Shown: piece by piece, positions 54,038 to 63,612 of the stretch
Numbering within the stretch: the stretch's first letter is position 1
Layout of the letters: each line of letters starts with the position of its first letter
NCBI GenBank assembly: GCA_965221575.1
Contig: CBDCSM010000011.1
Location: 248,001 to 312,000 of the forward strand
Length of the DNA stretch: 64,000 nt
Reading direction: 5' to 3'
Source: JAPPHA01 sp965221575
GTDB lineage: Bacteria > Pseudomonadota > Alphaproteobacteria > Rhodobacterales > Rhodobacteraceae
Notes under the pieces: model-generated
What the model was told of the DNA's origin: nothing
Databases searched by the model: none
Seen by the model: the letters and a program-made list of their open reading frames with translations, nothing else
Position numbers and translations under genes: made by a program

Positions 54038-55039
54038 TCAATTCATCAGGGCAGCATCGGTGATCGCGTGGGTCCAGGCCCCTTCCGGGCGCATGGTGAT
54101 GACCGGGTCCGATCCGCCCGCGAGCAGCGTGTCCACCGTTCGTTCGAAATCGGCAGGAACGAGAGAGCCATCGGAACCTGCCGTCAGCTTGGCGATCTCA
54201 CCCATCATCCGTGTCTGGTGATGTTCCGTCTGGGCTCCGGTCGCATCGTTGTCGAGAACGATCTCGACCGACTCGGCGACATTCTCTTCGGCGTACTTCC
54301 ATCCCTTCATCGATGCACGGACGAAGCGGACCATCTTGTCCACGAATGCCGGATCCGCGAGATTTTCCTCGAGCACGTAGAGGCCGTCCTCGAGGGTCGC
54401 CACGCCCTGGTCCTCGTACTTGAACACGACCAGGTCATCCTCCGACAGTCCCGCATCGATCACCTGCCAGTATTCGTTGTAAGTCATGGTCGATATGCAG
54501 GCCGCCTGCTCGTGCAGGAGCGGGTCGACGTTGAATCCCTGCTTCAGGACCTCGACGCCATCGTCGCCGCCCTCGGTCGGAATGCCGAGCTGGCTCATCC
54601 AACTGAGAAACGGATACTCGTTGCCGAAAAACCAGACACCGAGCGTCTTTCCGCGAAAGTCATCCGTGGAACCGATACCCGCGTCCTTCCGGCAGGTCAG
54701 CATCATGCCGGATGACTTGAACGGCTGGGCGATGTTCACGAGTTGAAGGCCGCGTTCCCGCGCGGCGAGCGCCGCCGGCATCCATTCGACCGTGACGTCG
54801 GCGCCACCGCCGGCGATCACCTGGGTCGGAGCTATGTCGGGACCACCGGCATTGATGCTGACGTCCAGGCCTTCCTCGGCGTAGAATCCCTTGTCGAGCG
54901 CGACGTAGTAACCGGCAAACTGGGCTTGGGTGACCCACTTCAACTGCAAAGTGACTTCATCCGCGGCAAGCGACTGCGTGGCCCAGCCAAGACCGAGCAC
55001 CAGCCCCGCCGCCAATGGATTCACGAATTTCGTTTTCAT
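54038..55039 (-). CDS. NMT1/SsuA-type ABC transporter periplasmic binding protein
   Basis: From the ATG at 55039 (AAGGAGA ribosome site 6 bases upstream) the protein is 333 residues. After a signal peptide (LAAGLVLGLGWATQSLA) it reads DEVTLQLKWVTQAQFAGYYVALDKGFYAEEGLDVSIN, the THI5/NMT1 opening. IAPTQVIAGGGADVTVEWMPAAL and FRGKTLGVWFFGNEYPFLSWM follow. Relatives bind pyrimidine precursors, riboflavin-like or sulfonate compounds. Next to pyrimidine-degrading enzymes, a pyrimidine or hydantoin ligand is likely. Confidence 0.9.
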   Translation of the reverse strand: MKTKFVNPLAAGLVLGLGWATQSLAADEVTLQLKWVTQAQFAGYYVALDKGFYAEEGLDVSINAGGPDIAPTQVIAGGGADVTVEWMPAALAARERGLQLVNIAQPFKSSGMMLTCRKDAGIGSTDDFRGKTLGVWFFGNEYPFLSWMSQLGIPTEGGDDGVEVLKQGFNVDPLLHEQAACISTMTYNEYWQVIDAGLSEDDLVVFKYEDQGVATLEDGLYVLEENLADPAFVDKMVRFVRASMKGWKYAEENVAESVEIVLDNDATGAQTEHHQTRMMGEIAKLTAGSDGSLVPADFERTVDTLLAGGSDPVITMRPEGAWTHAITDAALMN

Positions 55040-55154
55040 GCTTTCTCTCCTTTTTGCTAACCGGTTCGAAGGAACCCGTTCTTTCACCGGCCCTGATTCC
55101 AAGCGTGTGCCAGACCGATTCCCATGTCGCTCGAAGACTGGCCCGTGACGAAGG

Positions 55155-56006
55155 TCACCGCAAGTCCCGTCGTTGGGACGGATGCCAGAAATTCACCATC
55201 CGCCCGCCGAAAGTGATGATACCGTAGAATACGGAGCCGGCAAGCGCGGCAACCGCTATTTCCGCCCAGACCATGTCCAGGTTGAGCCGGCCGACTTCGG
55301 TCGAGATGCGGAATCCCATCCCCCTCACGGGCGAGCCGAAAAATTCGGCCACGATCGCTCCGATCAGCGACAGCGTCGCACAGATCTTCAGACCGTTCAC
55401 GATCAAAGGCCCTGCGGCCGGCAATCGAAGTTTCACCAGCGTCTGCCAGTATCCCGCCGCATAGGTCCGCATAAGGTCCCGCTGCATCGGTTGAGCTTCC
55501 CCGAGACCCTGGACAGTGTTGACCAGCATGGGGAAGAATACCATCACGACCACGACGGCGGCCTTGGACTGCCAGTCGAAGCCGAACCACATGACCAGGA
55601 TGGGCGCCATGCCGACGATCGGCAGCGCCGCGACAAAGTTCCCTACCGGTAGCAGACCGCGCCGGAGAAAGAGAGACCGGTCCACGGCGACTGCGGTGAC
55701 GACGGCCGCCCCGCAACCGATCAGGTAACCGCTCAACGCGCCCTTGATGACCGTCTGGACAAAATCGATCCAGAGCGTCCCGGCACTATCCGCGAACCTG
55801 GTGACGATACTGCTGACCGGCGGGAGAATGACCTCGGGGACCCCAAGTCCGCGCACCACGAGTTCCCATACGACGAGGACCGTGACGCCGAAGACCAGCG
55901 GCGACAGCAGCCTGGACATTCGGTCGACCCCGGGCATGGAGGCAATCCATCGATTGAACGCCCAGGCCGCCGCCCAAAGCAGCAATGCCGTGATGACGAG
56001 CATCAT
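55155..56006 (-). CDS. ABC transporter permease (SsuC/ThiX-like), subunit 2
   Basis: The 283-residue permease has about six membrane segments and a BPD_transp_1 domain. Its EAA loop is DLMRTYAAGYWQTLVKLRLPAAGP, and NGLKICATLSLIGAIVAEFFG matches the nitrate/sulfonate/pyrimidine importer class. Its start overlaps the other permease gene by 4 bases. The two would form the channel for the NMT1-type binding protein. Confidence 0.9.
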   Translation of the reverse strand: MMLVITALLLWAAAWAFNRWIASMPGVDRMSRLLSPLVFGVTVLVVWELVVRGLGVPEVILPPVSSIVTRFADSAGTLWIDFVQTVIKGALSGYLIGCGAAVVTAVAVDRSLFLRRGLLPVGNFVAALPIVGMAPILVMWFGFDWQSKAAVVVVMVFFPMLVNTVQGLGEAQPMQRDLMRTYAAGYWQTLVKLRLPAAGPLIVNGLKICATLSLIGAIVAEFFGSPVRGMGFRISTEVGRLNLDMVWAEIAVAALAGSVFYGIITFGGRMVNFWHPSQRRDLR

Positions 56007-56878
56007 GGGCGCGCACCCATGGCGCGACGGGTCAGGCGTTCGGCCCCGCCGACCAGGGTCACGAGCGCCGCGGCCATTGCCGCCGCGACCAGGAGCGCGG
56101 ACCAGATCTGGATTGTCTGTCCGTAGTAACTGCCCGCCAGCAGCCGCGCTCCCAGTCCGGCGACGGCGCCTGTCGGCAATTCGCCGACGATCGCCCCGAC
56201 CAGGCTGGCGGCAATCGCTACCTTGAGCGACGGAAACAGGAACGGCATCGATGCGGGCACCCTGAGTTTCCAGAACAGTTGCGTTCGGCTGGCATTGTAG
56301 GTCTTCATCAGGTCCAGTTCATATTGCGCCGGACTGCGGAATCCCGACACCATTCCGACCGCCACCGGGAAAAAACTGAGATAGGCGGAAATGATCGCCT
56401 TGGGGATCAGCCCCGACAACCCGACGGCGTTGAGTACCACGATGATCATCGGCGCAAGGGCGAGTATGGGAATGGTCTGCGAGCCGATGACCAGCGGCAT
56501 GACGCTCAGGTCGGTCGCCCGGTCATGGACGATGGCCACGGCAAGCAACATGCCGAGCCCGGCACCGAACACGAACCCGAGGAGCGTTGCGGACAGGGTT
56601 ACCCAACCATGGAACACTAGGCTCCGCTTTGAGGTGATTTTCTTCTCGACGGTCGTATTCCAGACCTCGATGGCCACCTGGTGCGGCGCCGGCAGCCGGG
56701 GCCGATCCTGGGCTAGCGTTTCCGAAACCAGTTCGACGAATCCGGGTTCCTTCCCGGCCCGTTCGGCCTGGTCCCGAACCCACGAGAGGTTGAGCATGAC
56801 CGCCGCCACGTACCAGACAAGAACGATCACGGCCACGACGGTGAAGACCGGGAGAATTGATCCACCTGGCCTGATCAT
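56003..56878 (-). CDS. ABC transporter permease (SsuC/ThiX-like), subunit 1
   Basis: The 291-residue permease shares the architecture of its neighbour: about six membrane segments, an EAA loop ELDLMKTYNASRTQLFWKLRVPASMP, and ASLVGAIVGELPTG. A long loop after the first helix (about residues 30-80) lies on the periplasmic side. It lies 17 bases after the ATPase gene and overlaps the second permease gene by 4 bases. Confidence 0.9.
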   Translation of the reverse strand: MIRPGGSILPVFTVVAVIVLVWYVAAVMLNLSWVRDQAERAGKEPGFVELVSETLAQDRPRLPAPHQVAIEVWNTTVEKKITSKRSLVFHGWVTLSATLLGFVFGAGLGMLLAVAIVHDRATDLSVMPLVIGSQTIPILALAPMIIVVLNAVGLSGLIPKAIISAYLSFFPVAVGMVSGFRSPAQYELDLMKTYNASRTQLFWKLRVPASMPFLFPSLKVAIAASLVGAIVGELPTGAVAGLGARLLAGSYYGQTIQIWSALLVAAAMAAALVTLVGGAERLTRRAMGARP

Positions 56879-56895
56879 GTCCGCGGGAACTCCAT

Positions 56896-57663
56896 TCAGG
56901 CTCTCAGACCCTGGCGTATCCGCCCGGCGACCTCCAGGAAGTCGGCGCTGTCGCGGATCGAAAGATCCCGTTCCGTCGGCAGGGGGCTGTCGATGATGTC
57001 GGTGACCCTTCCCGGACGCGCGGACATGACCACGATCCTGGTCGAGAGGTAGACGGCCTCAGGGATCGAGTGGGTGACGAAGGCAATGGTCTTCCCCGTG
57101 CGCGCCCAGAGATCGAGCAGTTCCTCGTTCAGCCGGTCCCGCACGATTTCGTCGAGCGCGCCGAATGGCTCATCCATCAACAGGATATCAGCGTCAAAGG
57201 CCAAGGCCCTGGCGATCGACGCGCGCTGCTGCATGCCGCCCGAAAGCTGCCACGGGTATTTTCGCTCGAAGCCCCCCAGGTCAACCAGCCGCAGTGCCTC
57301 GTGGGCACGGCTGGCGCGTTCGGCCCGATCGTAGCCCATGATTTCGAGCGGCAGCATGACGTTCTTTTCGATGGTCCTCCAGGGATAGAGACCCGCTGCC
57401 TGAAAGACGTATCCATAGGCCCGGGCCTTGCGCGCGGCTTCAGGCGTCATCCCGTTGACCCTGATCTCTCCGCCAGTCGGTTGTTCCAGGTCGGCGATGA
57501 CGCGAAGAAGCGTTGTCTTTCCGCAACCGGACGGTCCGATGAAGGACACGAACTCGCCCGTGCCGATCGACAGGGTCACGTCCTTCAATGCGTCAACCGG
57601 CCCATCCGATGTCTGGAATGTCAGGTTGACCGAGTGCGCGTCTATCGCGGGAGCCTTCATCAC
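56896..57663 (-). CDS. ABC transporter ATPase (SsuB/TauB-like)
   Basis: The 255-residue ATPase begins MMKAPAIDAHSVNLTFQT (Met1 or Met2). Walker A is IGPSGCGKTTLLRVIADL, the signature LSGGMQQRASIARALAFD, Walker B ILLMDEPFGALDE and the switch FVTHSIPEAVYLSTRIVVM. This belongs to the nitrate/sulfonate/taurine class of importer ATPases and powers the two permeases downstream. The preceding gene is the hydantoinase, 111 bases away on the same strand. Confidence 0.93.
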   Translation of the reverse strand: MMKAPAIDAHSVNLTFQTSDGPVDALKDVTLSIGTGEFVSFIGPSGCGKTTLLRVIADLEQPTGGEIRVNGMTPEAARKARAYGYVFQAAGLYPWRTIEKNVMLPLEIMGYDRAERASRAHEALRLVDLGGFERKYPWQLSGGMQQRASIARALAFDADILLMDEPFGALDEIVRDRLNEELLDLWARTGKTIAFVTHSIPEAVYLSTRIVVMSARPGRVTDIIDSPLPTERDLSIRDSADFLEVAGRIRQGLRA

Positions 57664-57774
57664 CCGTCGTCCTTCCCTGCACGAATCGAGGGATCATGCC
57701 GGCCAGGAGCACGAACGCGCCGCCAGGGCGCGGCCATGCGATGCACGGTCAGACGATCGCGATCGAACATCAGC

Positions 57775-59235
57775 CTATATGCCGGCAGGAATGTTGAGCG
57801 GGTCGCGATCGACTTTTCTGGGACTGTTGAGCGCCTTCCACGTCGACAACGCGCGGTGAGCCGAAGGAAACGGAGGGCGCGGGACAAATCGGCCGCGGCC
57901 CGGCCGCGGCTGGGAATTCTGTCCCCAGGCCCAAATGACGTCCCCGCGACTGATGGTGTAGCGGGCCTGGGCCTTGACGTCCCATCCTTCGAACACGTTG
58001 TAGTCGAGAACCGATTTCTGGGTGCTTGCGGAAATCGTCTTGTGGATCGACGGGTCCCAGACGGTGATGTCGGCATCGGCACCCTCCGTGATCGCCCCCT
58101 TCTTCGGGTAGATGTTGAGGATCCGGGCGATATTGGTCGAGGTCACGGCGACGAATTCGTTCATGGTGAGCCGGCCGGTTTCAACTCCTTCCGTCCAGAG
58201 GACCGCAAGCCTTTCCTCGAGACCGCCCGTACCGTTGGGGATGGTCATGAAATTGTCGATGCCCATGCGCTTCTGCTCGGTGGTAAAGGCCGCGTGATCC
58301 GTTGCGACCACCTGCAATGAACCCGCCTGAAGACCGGCCCACAGGCCTGCCTGGTGTTCCTTGTTCCGGAACGGAGGGGACATGACCCGCCGCGCGGCAT
58401 GTTCCCAACTCTGGTTGAAATATTCCGACTCGTCGAGGGTCAGGAATTGAATCAATGGCTCGCCGTAGACCCGCATGCCCTTTTGCCTCGCCCGCCGTAT
58501 CGCTTCATGGGCCTGCTCGCACGAGACATGAACGATATAGAGCGGAACATTGGCGGCATCCGCGATCATGATCGCGCGGTTTGCCGCCTCGCCTTCGACT
58601 TCCGGCGGTCGCGAATAGGCGTGGCCTTCGGGTCCGGTGATTCCTTCCGCGATGTATTTCTGTTGGAGTTCGGCCACGATGTCGCCGTTTTCCGCATGAA
58701 CCATGGGCAGGGCGCCGAGTTCCGCACAGCGCTGAAAGGAGGCGAACATCTCGTCGTCCTCGACCATCAGGGCGCCCTTGTAGGCCATGAAGTGCTTGAA
58801 GGAGTTGACCCCCATGTCGACGGCATCCTTCATTTCATCGAAGACGGTCTCGTCCCAGCCGGTAACCGCCATGTGGTAGCCGATGTCGCTGCAGATCTGC
58901 GGCGCCGACTTTCGGTGCCACTCGTTGATGGCGTTCCTGATCGACCCGTCTTCACCCGGCAGGCAGAAGTCTACAAGCATCGTGGTACCGCCAACCGCCG
59001 CCGCCCAGGTGCCGGACTCGAAGGTTTCGGCTGCCGTCGTTCCCATGAAAGGCATTTCGAGATGCGTATGCGGGTCGATACCGCCCGGGATGACATAGGC
59101 TCCTTCCGCATCAATCACTTCATCGCCCGACAATCCTTCACCGACCCGGGCAATTCGCTCGCCCTCGATCAGGACATCGGCCTTCCAGGTCCGATCCGCG
59201 GTGACAACCGTACCGCCCTTGACGACCTTGCTCAT
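57775..59235 (-). CDS. hydA: Dihydropyrimidinase (D-hydantoinase)
   Basis: The enzyme opens the dihydropyrimidine ring to N-carbamoyl-beta-amino acid (step 2 of reductive pyrimidine breakdown). The 486-residue protein has GGIDPHTHLEMPFMGT (HxH), the carbamylated Lys in NSFKHFMAYKGALMVED near residue 152, MVHAENG, YIVHVSCEQA and ATDHAAFTTEQK with the catalytic Asp. All binuclear-metal ligands are present. It lies between the transporter and the M20 amidohydrolase, with preA and preT further upstream, giving a complete pathway. Confidence 0.95.
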   Translation of the reverse strand: MSKVVKGGTVVTADRTWKADVLIEGERIARVGEGLSGDEVIDAEGAYVIPGGIDPHTHLEMPFMGTTAAETFESGTWAAAVGGTTMLVDFCLPGEDGSIRNAINEWHRKSAPQICSDIGYHMAVTGWDETVFDEMKDAVDMGVNSFKHFMAYKGALMVEDDEMFASFQRCAELGALPMVHAENGDIVAELQQKYIAEGITGPEGHAYSRPPEVEGEAANRAIMIADAANVPLYIVHVSCEQAHEAIRRARQKGMRVYGEPLIQFLTLDESEYFNQSWEHAARRVMSPPFRNKEHQAGLWAGLQAGSLQVVATDHAAFTTEQKRMGIDNFMTIPNGTGGLEERLAVLWTEGVETGRLTMNEFVAVTSTNIARILNIYPKKGAITEGADADITVWDPSIHKTISASTQKSVLDYNVFEGWDVKAQARYTISRGDVIWAWGQNSQPRPGRGRFVPRPPFPSAHRALSTWKALNSPRKVDRDPLNIPAGI

Positions 59236-59399
59236 GCTTTCCCTCCTTCAATTCCGGGTGACGCCGGGAGGCGCCGTTGCGCGAATGCGCGGGCATTCAC
59301 GACGCCCCGGACCCCGATCCCGGGCCGTGTCCCCGTTTTCCCATGCCGAAAGGCCGTGACGTCGCCTGGCAAGTCGGTCTGAACCATCGCGGCAATGAA

Positions 59400-60650
59400 T
59401 CATGAAACCACTTCGGCGGTATCGAGGACCGCGTGCATCAGGACGTTGGCGCCAGCCTCGGCCCATTCCGGGGAGATCTCCTCCGCTTCGTTGTGCGACA
59501 GGCCATCGACGCAGGGGCACATGACCATCGCCGTCGGCGCAACCCTGTTGATCCAGCAGGCGTCGTGTCCCGCACCCGATATCAGGTTCCGGTGAGAATA
59601 CCCGAGGCGATCGGCGGCAGATCGCACGGCTGCAACACAATTCTCGTCGAAGGAAACCGGGTCGAAGCCACCGACCTTCTCGAAACCGATCTCCAGTCCG
59701 AGTTCGGCCGCGATCTCCGTGCCACCCTCGCGAAGACGGGATTCCATGTCTTCAATGGCCGCCAGGTCGGGTGAACGGAAATCCACGGTGAAGACAACGC
59801 GACCCGGAATCACGTTGCGGCTGTTCGGATAGACGTCGACGTGCCCTGCTGCACCTACCGCATGCGGTTCGTGCGACCAGGCGATCCTGTCGACGAGATC
59901 GACGATACGCGCCATGCCGAGCCCGGCGTTTCTGCGCATCGGCATCGGCGTGCTTCCGGTATGGCTTTCCTTGCCGGTCACGGTCACCTCGGTCCATGAC
60001 AGGCCCTGTCCGTGGGTGACAACCCCGACGTCGGCCTGTTCCGCTTCCAGGATCGGTCCCTGTTCGATGTGGAGCTCGAAAAAGGCATGCATCTTTCGGG
60101 CGCCGACCTCTTCGTCGCCAACCCAGCCGATCCGTTTCAGTTCGTCGCCAAAACTCTTGCCTTCCGCGTCCTTGCGGCCATATGCCCAGTCGAGTTCGTG
60201 TACGCCCGCAAAGACTCCCGACGCCAACATCGGCGGCGCGAAACGTGTGCCCTCCTCGTTGGTCCAGTTGATGACTTCGATGGGCCGTCGTGTCCGAATG
60301 CCAAGATCGTTCAATGTCCTGATGATTTCGAGAGCGCCGAGCACGCCGAGCACACCGTCATACTTGCCACCTGTCGGCTGGGTATCGAGATGACTCCCGG
60401 CACAAACCGGCAACAGGCCCGAGTCCTCGCCGTCGCGGCGGGCAAACATCGTTCCCATCCGGTCGACACCAACGCTCAGCCCCGCTTCCTGGCACCAGTC
60501 CAGGAAGAGCTTCCGTCCCTCGTTGTCGGCGTCCGTCAGCGTCTGGCGGTTATTGCCCCCGGCGACGCCGGGACCGATCGTCGCCATCTCCATGATGCTG
60601 TCCCACAGGCGGCCGCCGTTCAACCGCAGGTTCTCGCGTGTGACTATCAT
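59400..60650 (-). CDS. M20-family beta-ureidopropionase / N-carbamoyl amino-acid amidohydrolase
   Basis: From the ATG at 60650 the protein is 416 residues. It shows the M20 binuclear zinc site and HyuC/AmaB pattern: GSHLDTQPTGGKYDGVLGVLGALE, INWTNEEGTRFAPPMLASG, FFELHIEQGPILE, SHTGSTPMPMRRNAG, PNSRNVIPGRV and GAGHDACWINR. It hydrolyses N-carbamoyl-beta-alanine (from uracil) or the thymine analogue to the beta-amino acid, CO2 and ammonia, the last step of the pathway. It lies 164 bases upstream of hydA and 47 downstream of preA, all on the minus strand. Confidence 0.93.
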   Translation of the reverse strand: MIVTRENLRLNGGRLWDSIMEMATIGPGVAGGNNRQTLTDADNEGRKLFLDWCQEAGLSVGVDRMGTMFARRDGEDSGLLPVCAGSHLDTQPTGGKYDGVLGVLGALEIIRTLNDLGIRTRRPIEVINWTNEEGTRFAPPMLASGVFAGVHELDWAYGRKDAEGKSFGDELKRIGWVGDEEVGARKMHAFFELHIEQGPILEAEQADVGVVTHGQGLSWTEVTVTGKESHTGSTPMPMRRNAGLGMARIVDLVDRIAWSHEPHAVGAAGHVDVYPNSRNVIPGRVVFTVDFRSPDLAAIEDMESRLREGGTEIAAELGLEIGFEKVGGFDPVSFDENCVAAVRSAADRLGYSHRNLISGAGHDACWINRVAPTAMVMCPCVDGLSHNEAEEISPEWAEAGANVLMHAVLDTAEVVS

Positions 60651-60697
60651 TGTACTTCCATGCTGTGCATTGCTGCCGTCACCGACAAATCCTTCGG

Positions 60698-62002
60698 TCA
60701 GTCCGCCGAGGCTTCGGCGGCCGGGTTGTTGGGATGAACGGTCCAGTTCGCGTAGTCCGGTTCGACGCGCTCGCCGGTACGTGTATCGATGCTTCCGGCC
60801 GGCAGGGTCTTCATGGTGATGCAATTGTCCACCGGACAGACATTGACGCAGAGATTACATGCCACGCACTCTTCGTCGATGACTTCGAATGTCCGGTCGG
60901 CGCCGATGCTGATCGCCTGGTGCGACGTGTCCTCGCAGACGGCAAAGCACCGACCGCACTTGATGCAAAGACGCTGGTCGATTTGTGCCTTGGTGACGAA
61001 GTTAAGGTTGAGATACTGCCAGTCGGTCACGTTGGGAACCGCCCTGCCCTGAATCGAGGGCATGGTTTCATGTCCCTGCGAATCCATCCAGTGCTCAAGG
61101 CCCGAGATCATTTCGTGAATGATGCGGAATCCGAACGTCATGGCTGCGGTACAGACCTGAACGGTTCCGGCTCCGAGCGCGATGAACTCGGCCGCATCCT
61201 GCCATGTGCCGATGCCCCCGATTCCCGAGATCGGCAAGTCCCGTGTTTCCGGATCGCGGGCGATCTCGGCAACCATGTGAAGCGCGATCGGGCGCACGGC
61301 CGGGCCGCAATACCCTCCGTGAGTCCCCTTGCCGTCTATCGCGGGTTCCGGGCAGAAGTCGTCAAGATCGACGCTTGTGATCGAGTTGAGCGTGTTGATC
61401 AGGCTGACGGCGTCTGCGCCACCCTTGAGGGCAGCCCGCGCCGGATACCTGACATCGGTCACGTTGGGGGTCAGCTTGACGATGACCGGCATCCTCGTCA
61501 TTGCCTTGCACCAGCGGGTCACCATTTCGATGTACTCCGGAACCTGGCCAACCGCCGAGCCCATGCCGCGTTCGCTCATTCCGTGCGGACAGCCGAAATT
61601 GAGTTCGACGCCGTCCGCGCCGGTTTCCTCCACCTTCCCGAGAATGAACTTCCAGGCATCCTCTTCGCAAGGGACCATTAGCGAAACGATGATCGCACGA
61701 TCAGGATAGTCCTGCTTGATCGTCTTGATTTCACGCAAGTTGACGTCAAGCGGCCGGTCGGTGATCAACTCGATGTTGTTCATGCCGATGAGCTGCCCAT
61801 CGGCACCCCTGACTACGCCGTAGCGGGGACCGTTCACGTTGACGATGTGCGGATCAAGCCCGAGAGTCTTCCAGACGACCCCGCCCCAACCCAGGTCAAG
61901 GGCCCTCCTGACGTTGTATTCCTTGTCGGTCGGCGGCGCCGAAGCCACCCAGAACGGGTTTGGCGACCGGATTCCGGCAAATTCCGTAGCGAGATCGGCC
62001 AT
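60698..62002 (-). CDS. preA: NAD-dependent dihydropyrimidine dehydrogenase, subunit PreA
   Basis: PreA is the catalytic subunit that reduces uracil and thymine to the 5,6-dihydro forms. The 434-residue protein has an N-terminal FMN barrel of the dihydroorotate dehydrogenase fold (residues 1-330; KTLGLDPHIVNVNGPR, ELNFGCPHGMSERGMG with the active Cys, VKLTPNVTDVRYPA, ISGIGGIGTWQDAAEFIALGAGTVQVCTA). A C-terminal ferredoxin domain with two 4Fe-4S sites (CIKCGRCFAVCED, CVACNLCVNVCPV) follows. It receives electrons from PreT, encoded 85 bases upstream. Confidence 0.96.
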   Translation of the reverse strand: MADLATEFAGIRSPNPFWVASAPPTDKEYNVRRALDLGWGGVVWKTLGLDPHIVNVNGPRYGVVRGADGQLIGMNNIELITDRPLDVNLREIKTIKQDYPDRAIIVSLMVPCEEDAWKFILGKVEETGADGVELNFGCPHGMSERGMGSAVGQVPEYIEMVTRWCKAMTRMPVIVKLTPNVTDVRYPARAALKGGADAVSLINTLNSITSVDLDDFCPEPAIDGKGTHGGYCGPAVRPIALHMVAEIARDPETRDLPISGIGGIGTWQDAAEFIALGAGTVQVCTAAMTFGFRIIHEMISGLEHWMDSQGHETMPSIQGRAVPNVTDWQYLNLNFVTKAQIDQRLCIKCGRCFAVCEDTSHQAISIGADRTFEVIDEECVACNLCVNVCPVDNCITMKTLPAGSIDTRTGERVEPDYANWTVHPNNPAAEASAD

Positions 62003-62087
62003 GCCATTTTCCTTTCCTTGCTCTTCCCTGGCGTCAGAGACGTTTCGCCTTTCCGGCCGCTTGCCTGCCCGAACGGCGTCCGGCGTG

Positions 62088-63437
62088 TCAGGTACCCGAA
62101 AGGAACCGGTGGATGTCCTCGGCTGCGTCCCGGCCTTCCGCGACAGCCGTTACGGTCAGATCATCACCACCGCTCGCGCAGTCACCTCCGGCCCAGACAC
62201 CCTCGAGGCTTGTCCTGCCGTTCGCGTCGATGCGGATCTTGCCCCGATTGATCTCGATCCGGTCCGCATTGACTTCCAGGTTCTGGCCAATTGCCCGAAA
62301 CAGCTGGTCCGCCCTGAGCCGGAATCGGCTCCCGGTATCCTCGATCTGCCCGTCCCGGGTCCGCGTCCGGACGAATTCCACTTCCCTGAGCGCGCCGTTT
62401 TCGGAAATCAATCGCACGGGCCTGGCGTTGGCACGGATGTGCACGCCCCGCTTCAGTGCCAGCTCCTGCTCGAAGCCCGAAGCGCTCATCTGCTCACGGC
62501 CACGGCGATAGACCAACGTCACCGTCTCGGCACCGAGGAGCCTGGACTGAATCGCGGCGTCGATCGCCGTCATGCCGCCCCCGATCACCACGACATCGCG
62601 GCCGACCGGCAACTGGCTGAGGTCGGTTTCCTGGCGCAGCCTGGCGATAAACGCGATCGCGTCCTCGACATTGTCAACGGCCGCGACGTCCCCGCTTTCC
62701 TCGGTCATAAGCGCGTTGACACCGGCCAGGCCGATACCGAGAAAAACCGCGTCATGGGATTCGCGGAGGCCGGAGACATTGATTTCGTCGCCAAGCCGCC
62801 CGGGCAGAATCTCGATCCCACCGATCGACAACAGCCAATCGACTTCACGCTGCGCGAACTGGTCGACGGTCTTGTAGGCCGCGATTCCGTATTCGTTGAG
62901 TCCACCCGGCTTGACCTTGGGCTCGAAAACCGTGACCTGGTGACCTTTCATTGACAACCGGTGCGCGCAGGCAAGTCCCGCCGGACCGGCGCCGACGACG
63001 GCAACCCGAAAACCGGTCTCTTCAGACCGGCTATATGGATGCTCATCAGCGGAAATCAGGAAATCCGTCGCAAACCGCTGCAGCCGACCGATCTCAACCG
63101 GCGCACCTTCCGCAAGTTCACGAACGCAAGCTTCCTCGCAAAGAACCTCCGTCGGGCAAGCGCGCGCGCACATGCCTCCGAGAATGTTCTGATCGAGGAT
63201 CGTTCGAGCGGCCGCTTTCGGCGTGCCCGTCGAAATCTGGCGAATAAACAACGGGATGTCGATGGTGGTCGGACAGGCTGTTACACAGGGGGCATCGTGG
63301 CAAAAGTAGCAACGGTCCGCGGCGACCTTCGCCTCGTGCGGATCCATGGCAGAATGCAGATCGGCGAAATTTCGTGCGTAGTCCGCAGCGTCCAGCCGCC
63401 CACCGACCACGCCTTCGGTGGTTTCAGAACTGGCCAT
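62088..63437 (-). CDS. preT: NAD-dependent dihydropyrimidine dehydrogenase, subunit PreT
   Basis: From the ATG at 63437 (GGAAGG ribosome site 8 bases upstream) the protein is 449 residues. The N-terminal Fe-S region has CYFCHDAPCVTACPT and GGMCARACPTEVLCEEACVR. The FAD site is VAVVGAGPAGLACAHRLS and the NAD site VVIGGGMTAIDAAIQSRLLGA. The end VWAGGDCASGGDDLTVTAVAEGRDAA is typical of the GltD-like group. It takes electrons from NADH to PreA. It is the first gene of the pyrimidine operon. Confidence 0.95.
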   Translation of the reverse strand: MASSETTEGVVGGRLDAADYARNFADLHSAMDPHEAKVAADRCYFCHDAPCVTACPTTIDIPLFIRQISTGTPKAAARTILDQNILGGMCARACPTEVLCEEACVRELAEGAPVEIGRLQRFATDFLISADEHPYSRSEETGFRVAVVGAGPAGLACAHRLSMKGHQVTVFEPKVKPGGLNEYGIAAYKTVDQFAQREVDWLLSIGGIEILPGRLGDEINVSGLRESHDAVFLGIGLAGVNALMTEESGDVAAVDNVEDAIAFIARLRQETDLSQLPVGRDVVVIGGGMTAIDAAIQSRLLGAETVTLVYRRGREQMSASGFEQELALKRGVHIRANARPVRLISENGALREVEFVRTRTRDGQIEDTGSRFRLRADQLFRAIGQNLEVNADRIEINRGKIRIDANGRTSLEGVWAGGDCASGGDDLTVTAVAEGRDAAEDIHRFLSGT

Positions 63438-63479
63438 TGAAACGTCCTTCCCTGCCAAATAAAGGCACACAGGCTCAAC

Positions 63480-63507
63480 ATCATGCCGACACCTGTCGAA
63501 TTGTCAA
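63480..63507 (-). promoter_or_regulatory. Putative promoter of the preT-preA pyrimidine operon
   Basis: On the minus strand a perfect TTGACA (63507-63502) is followed after 16 bases by CATGAT, a 4-of-6 match to the -10 box. The start would fall about 35 bases before the preT ATG. Confidence 0.4.
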
Positions 63508-63612
63508 TTGAGAGAACCCGCCCCCCGCCCCGCCCGCCATGATCACGGAACCGGGAGTCCGGGCGATCATCAGCCGCGACACCGCCTGGAGTCGGTCAGC
63601 GAGGACGTCCCG

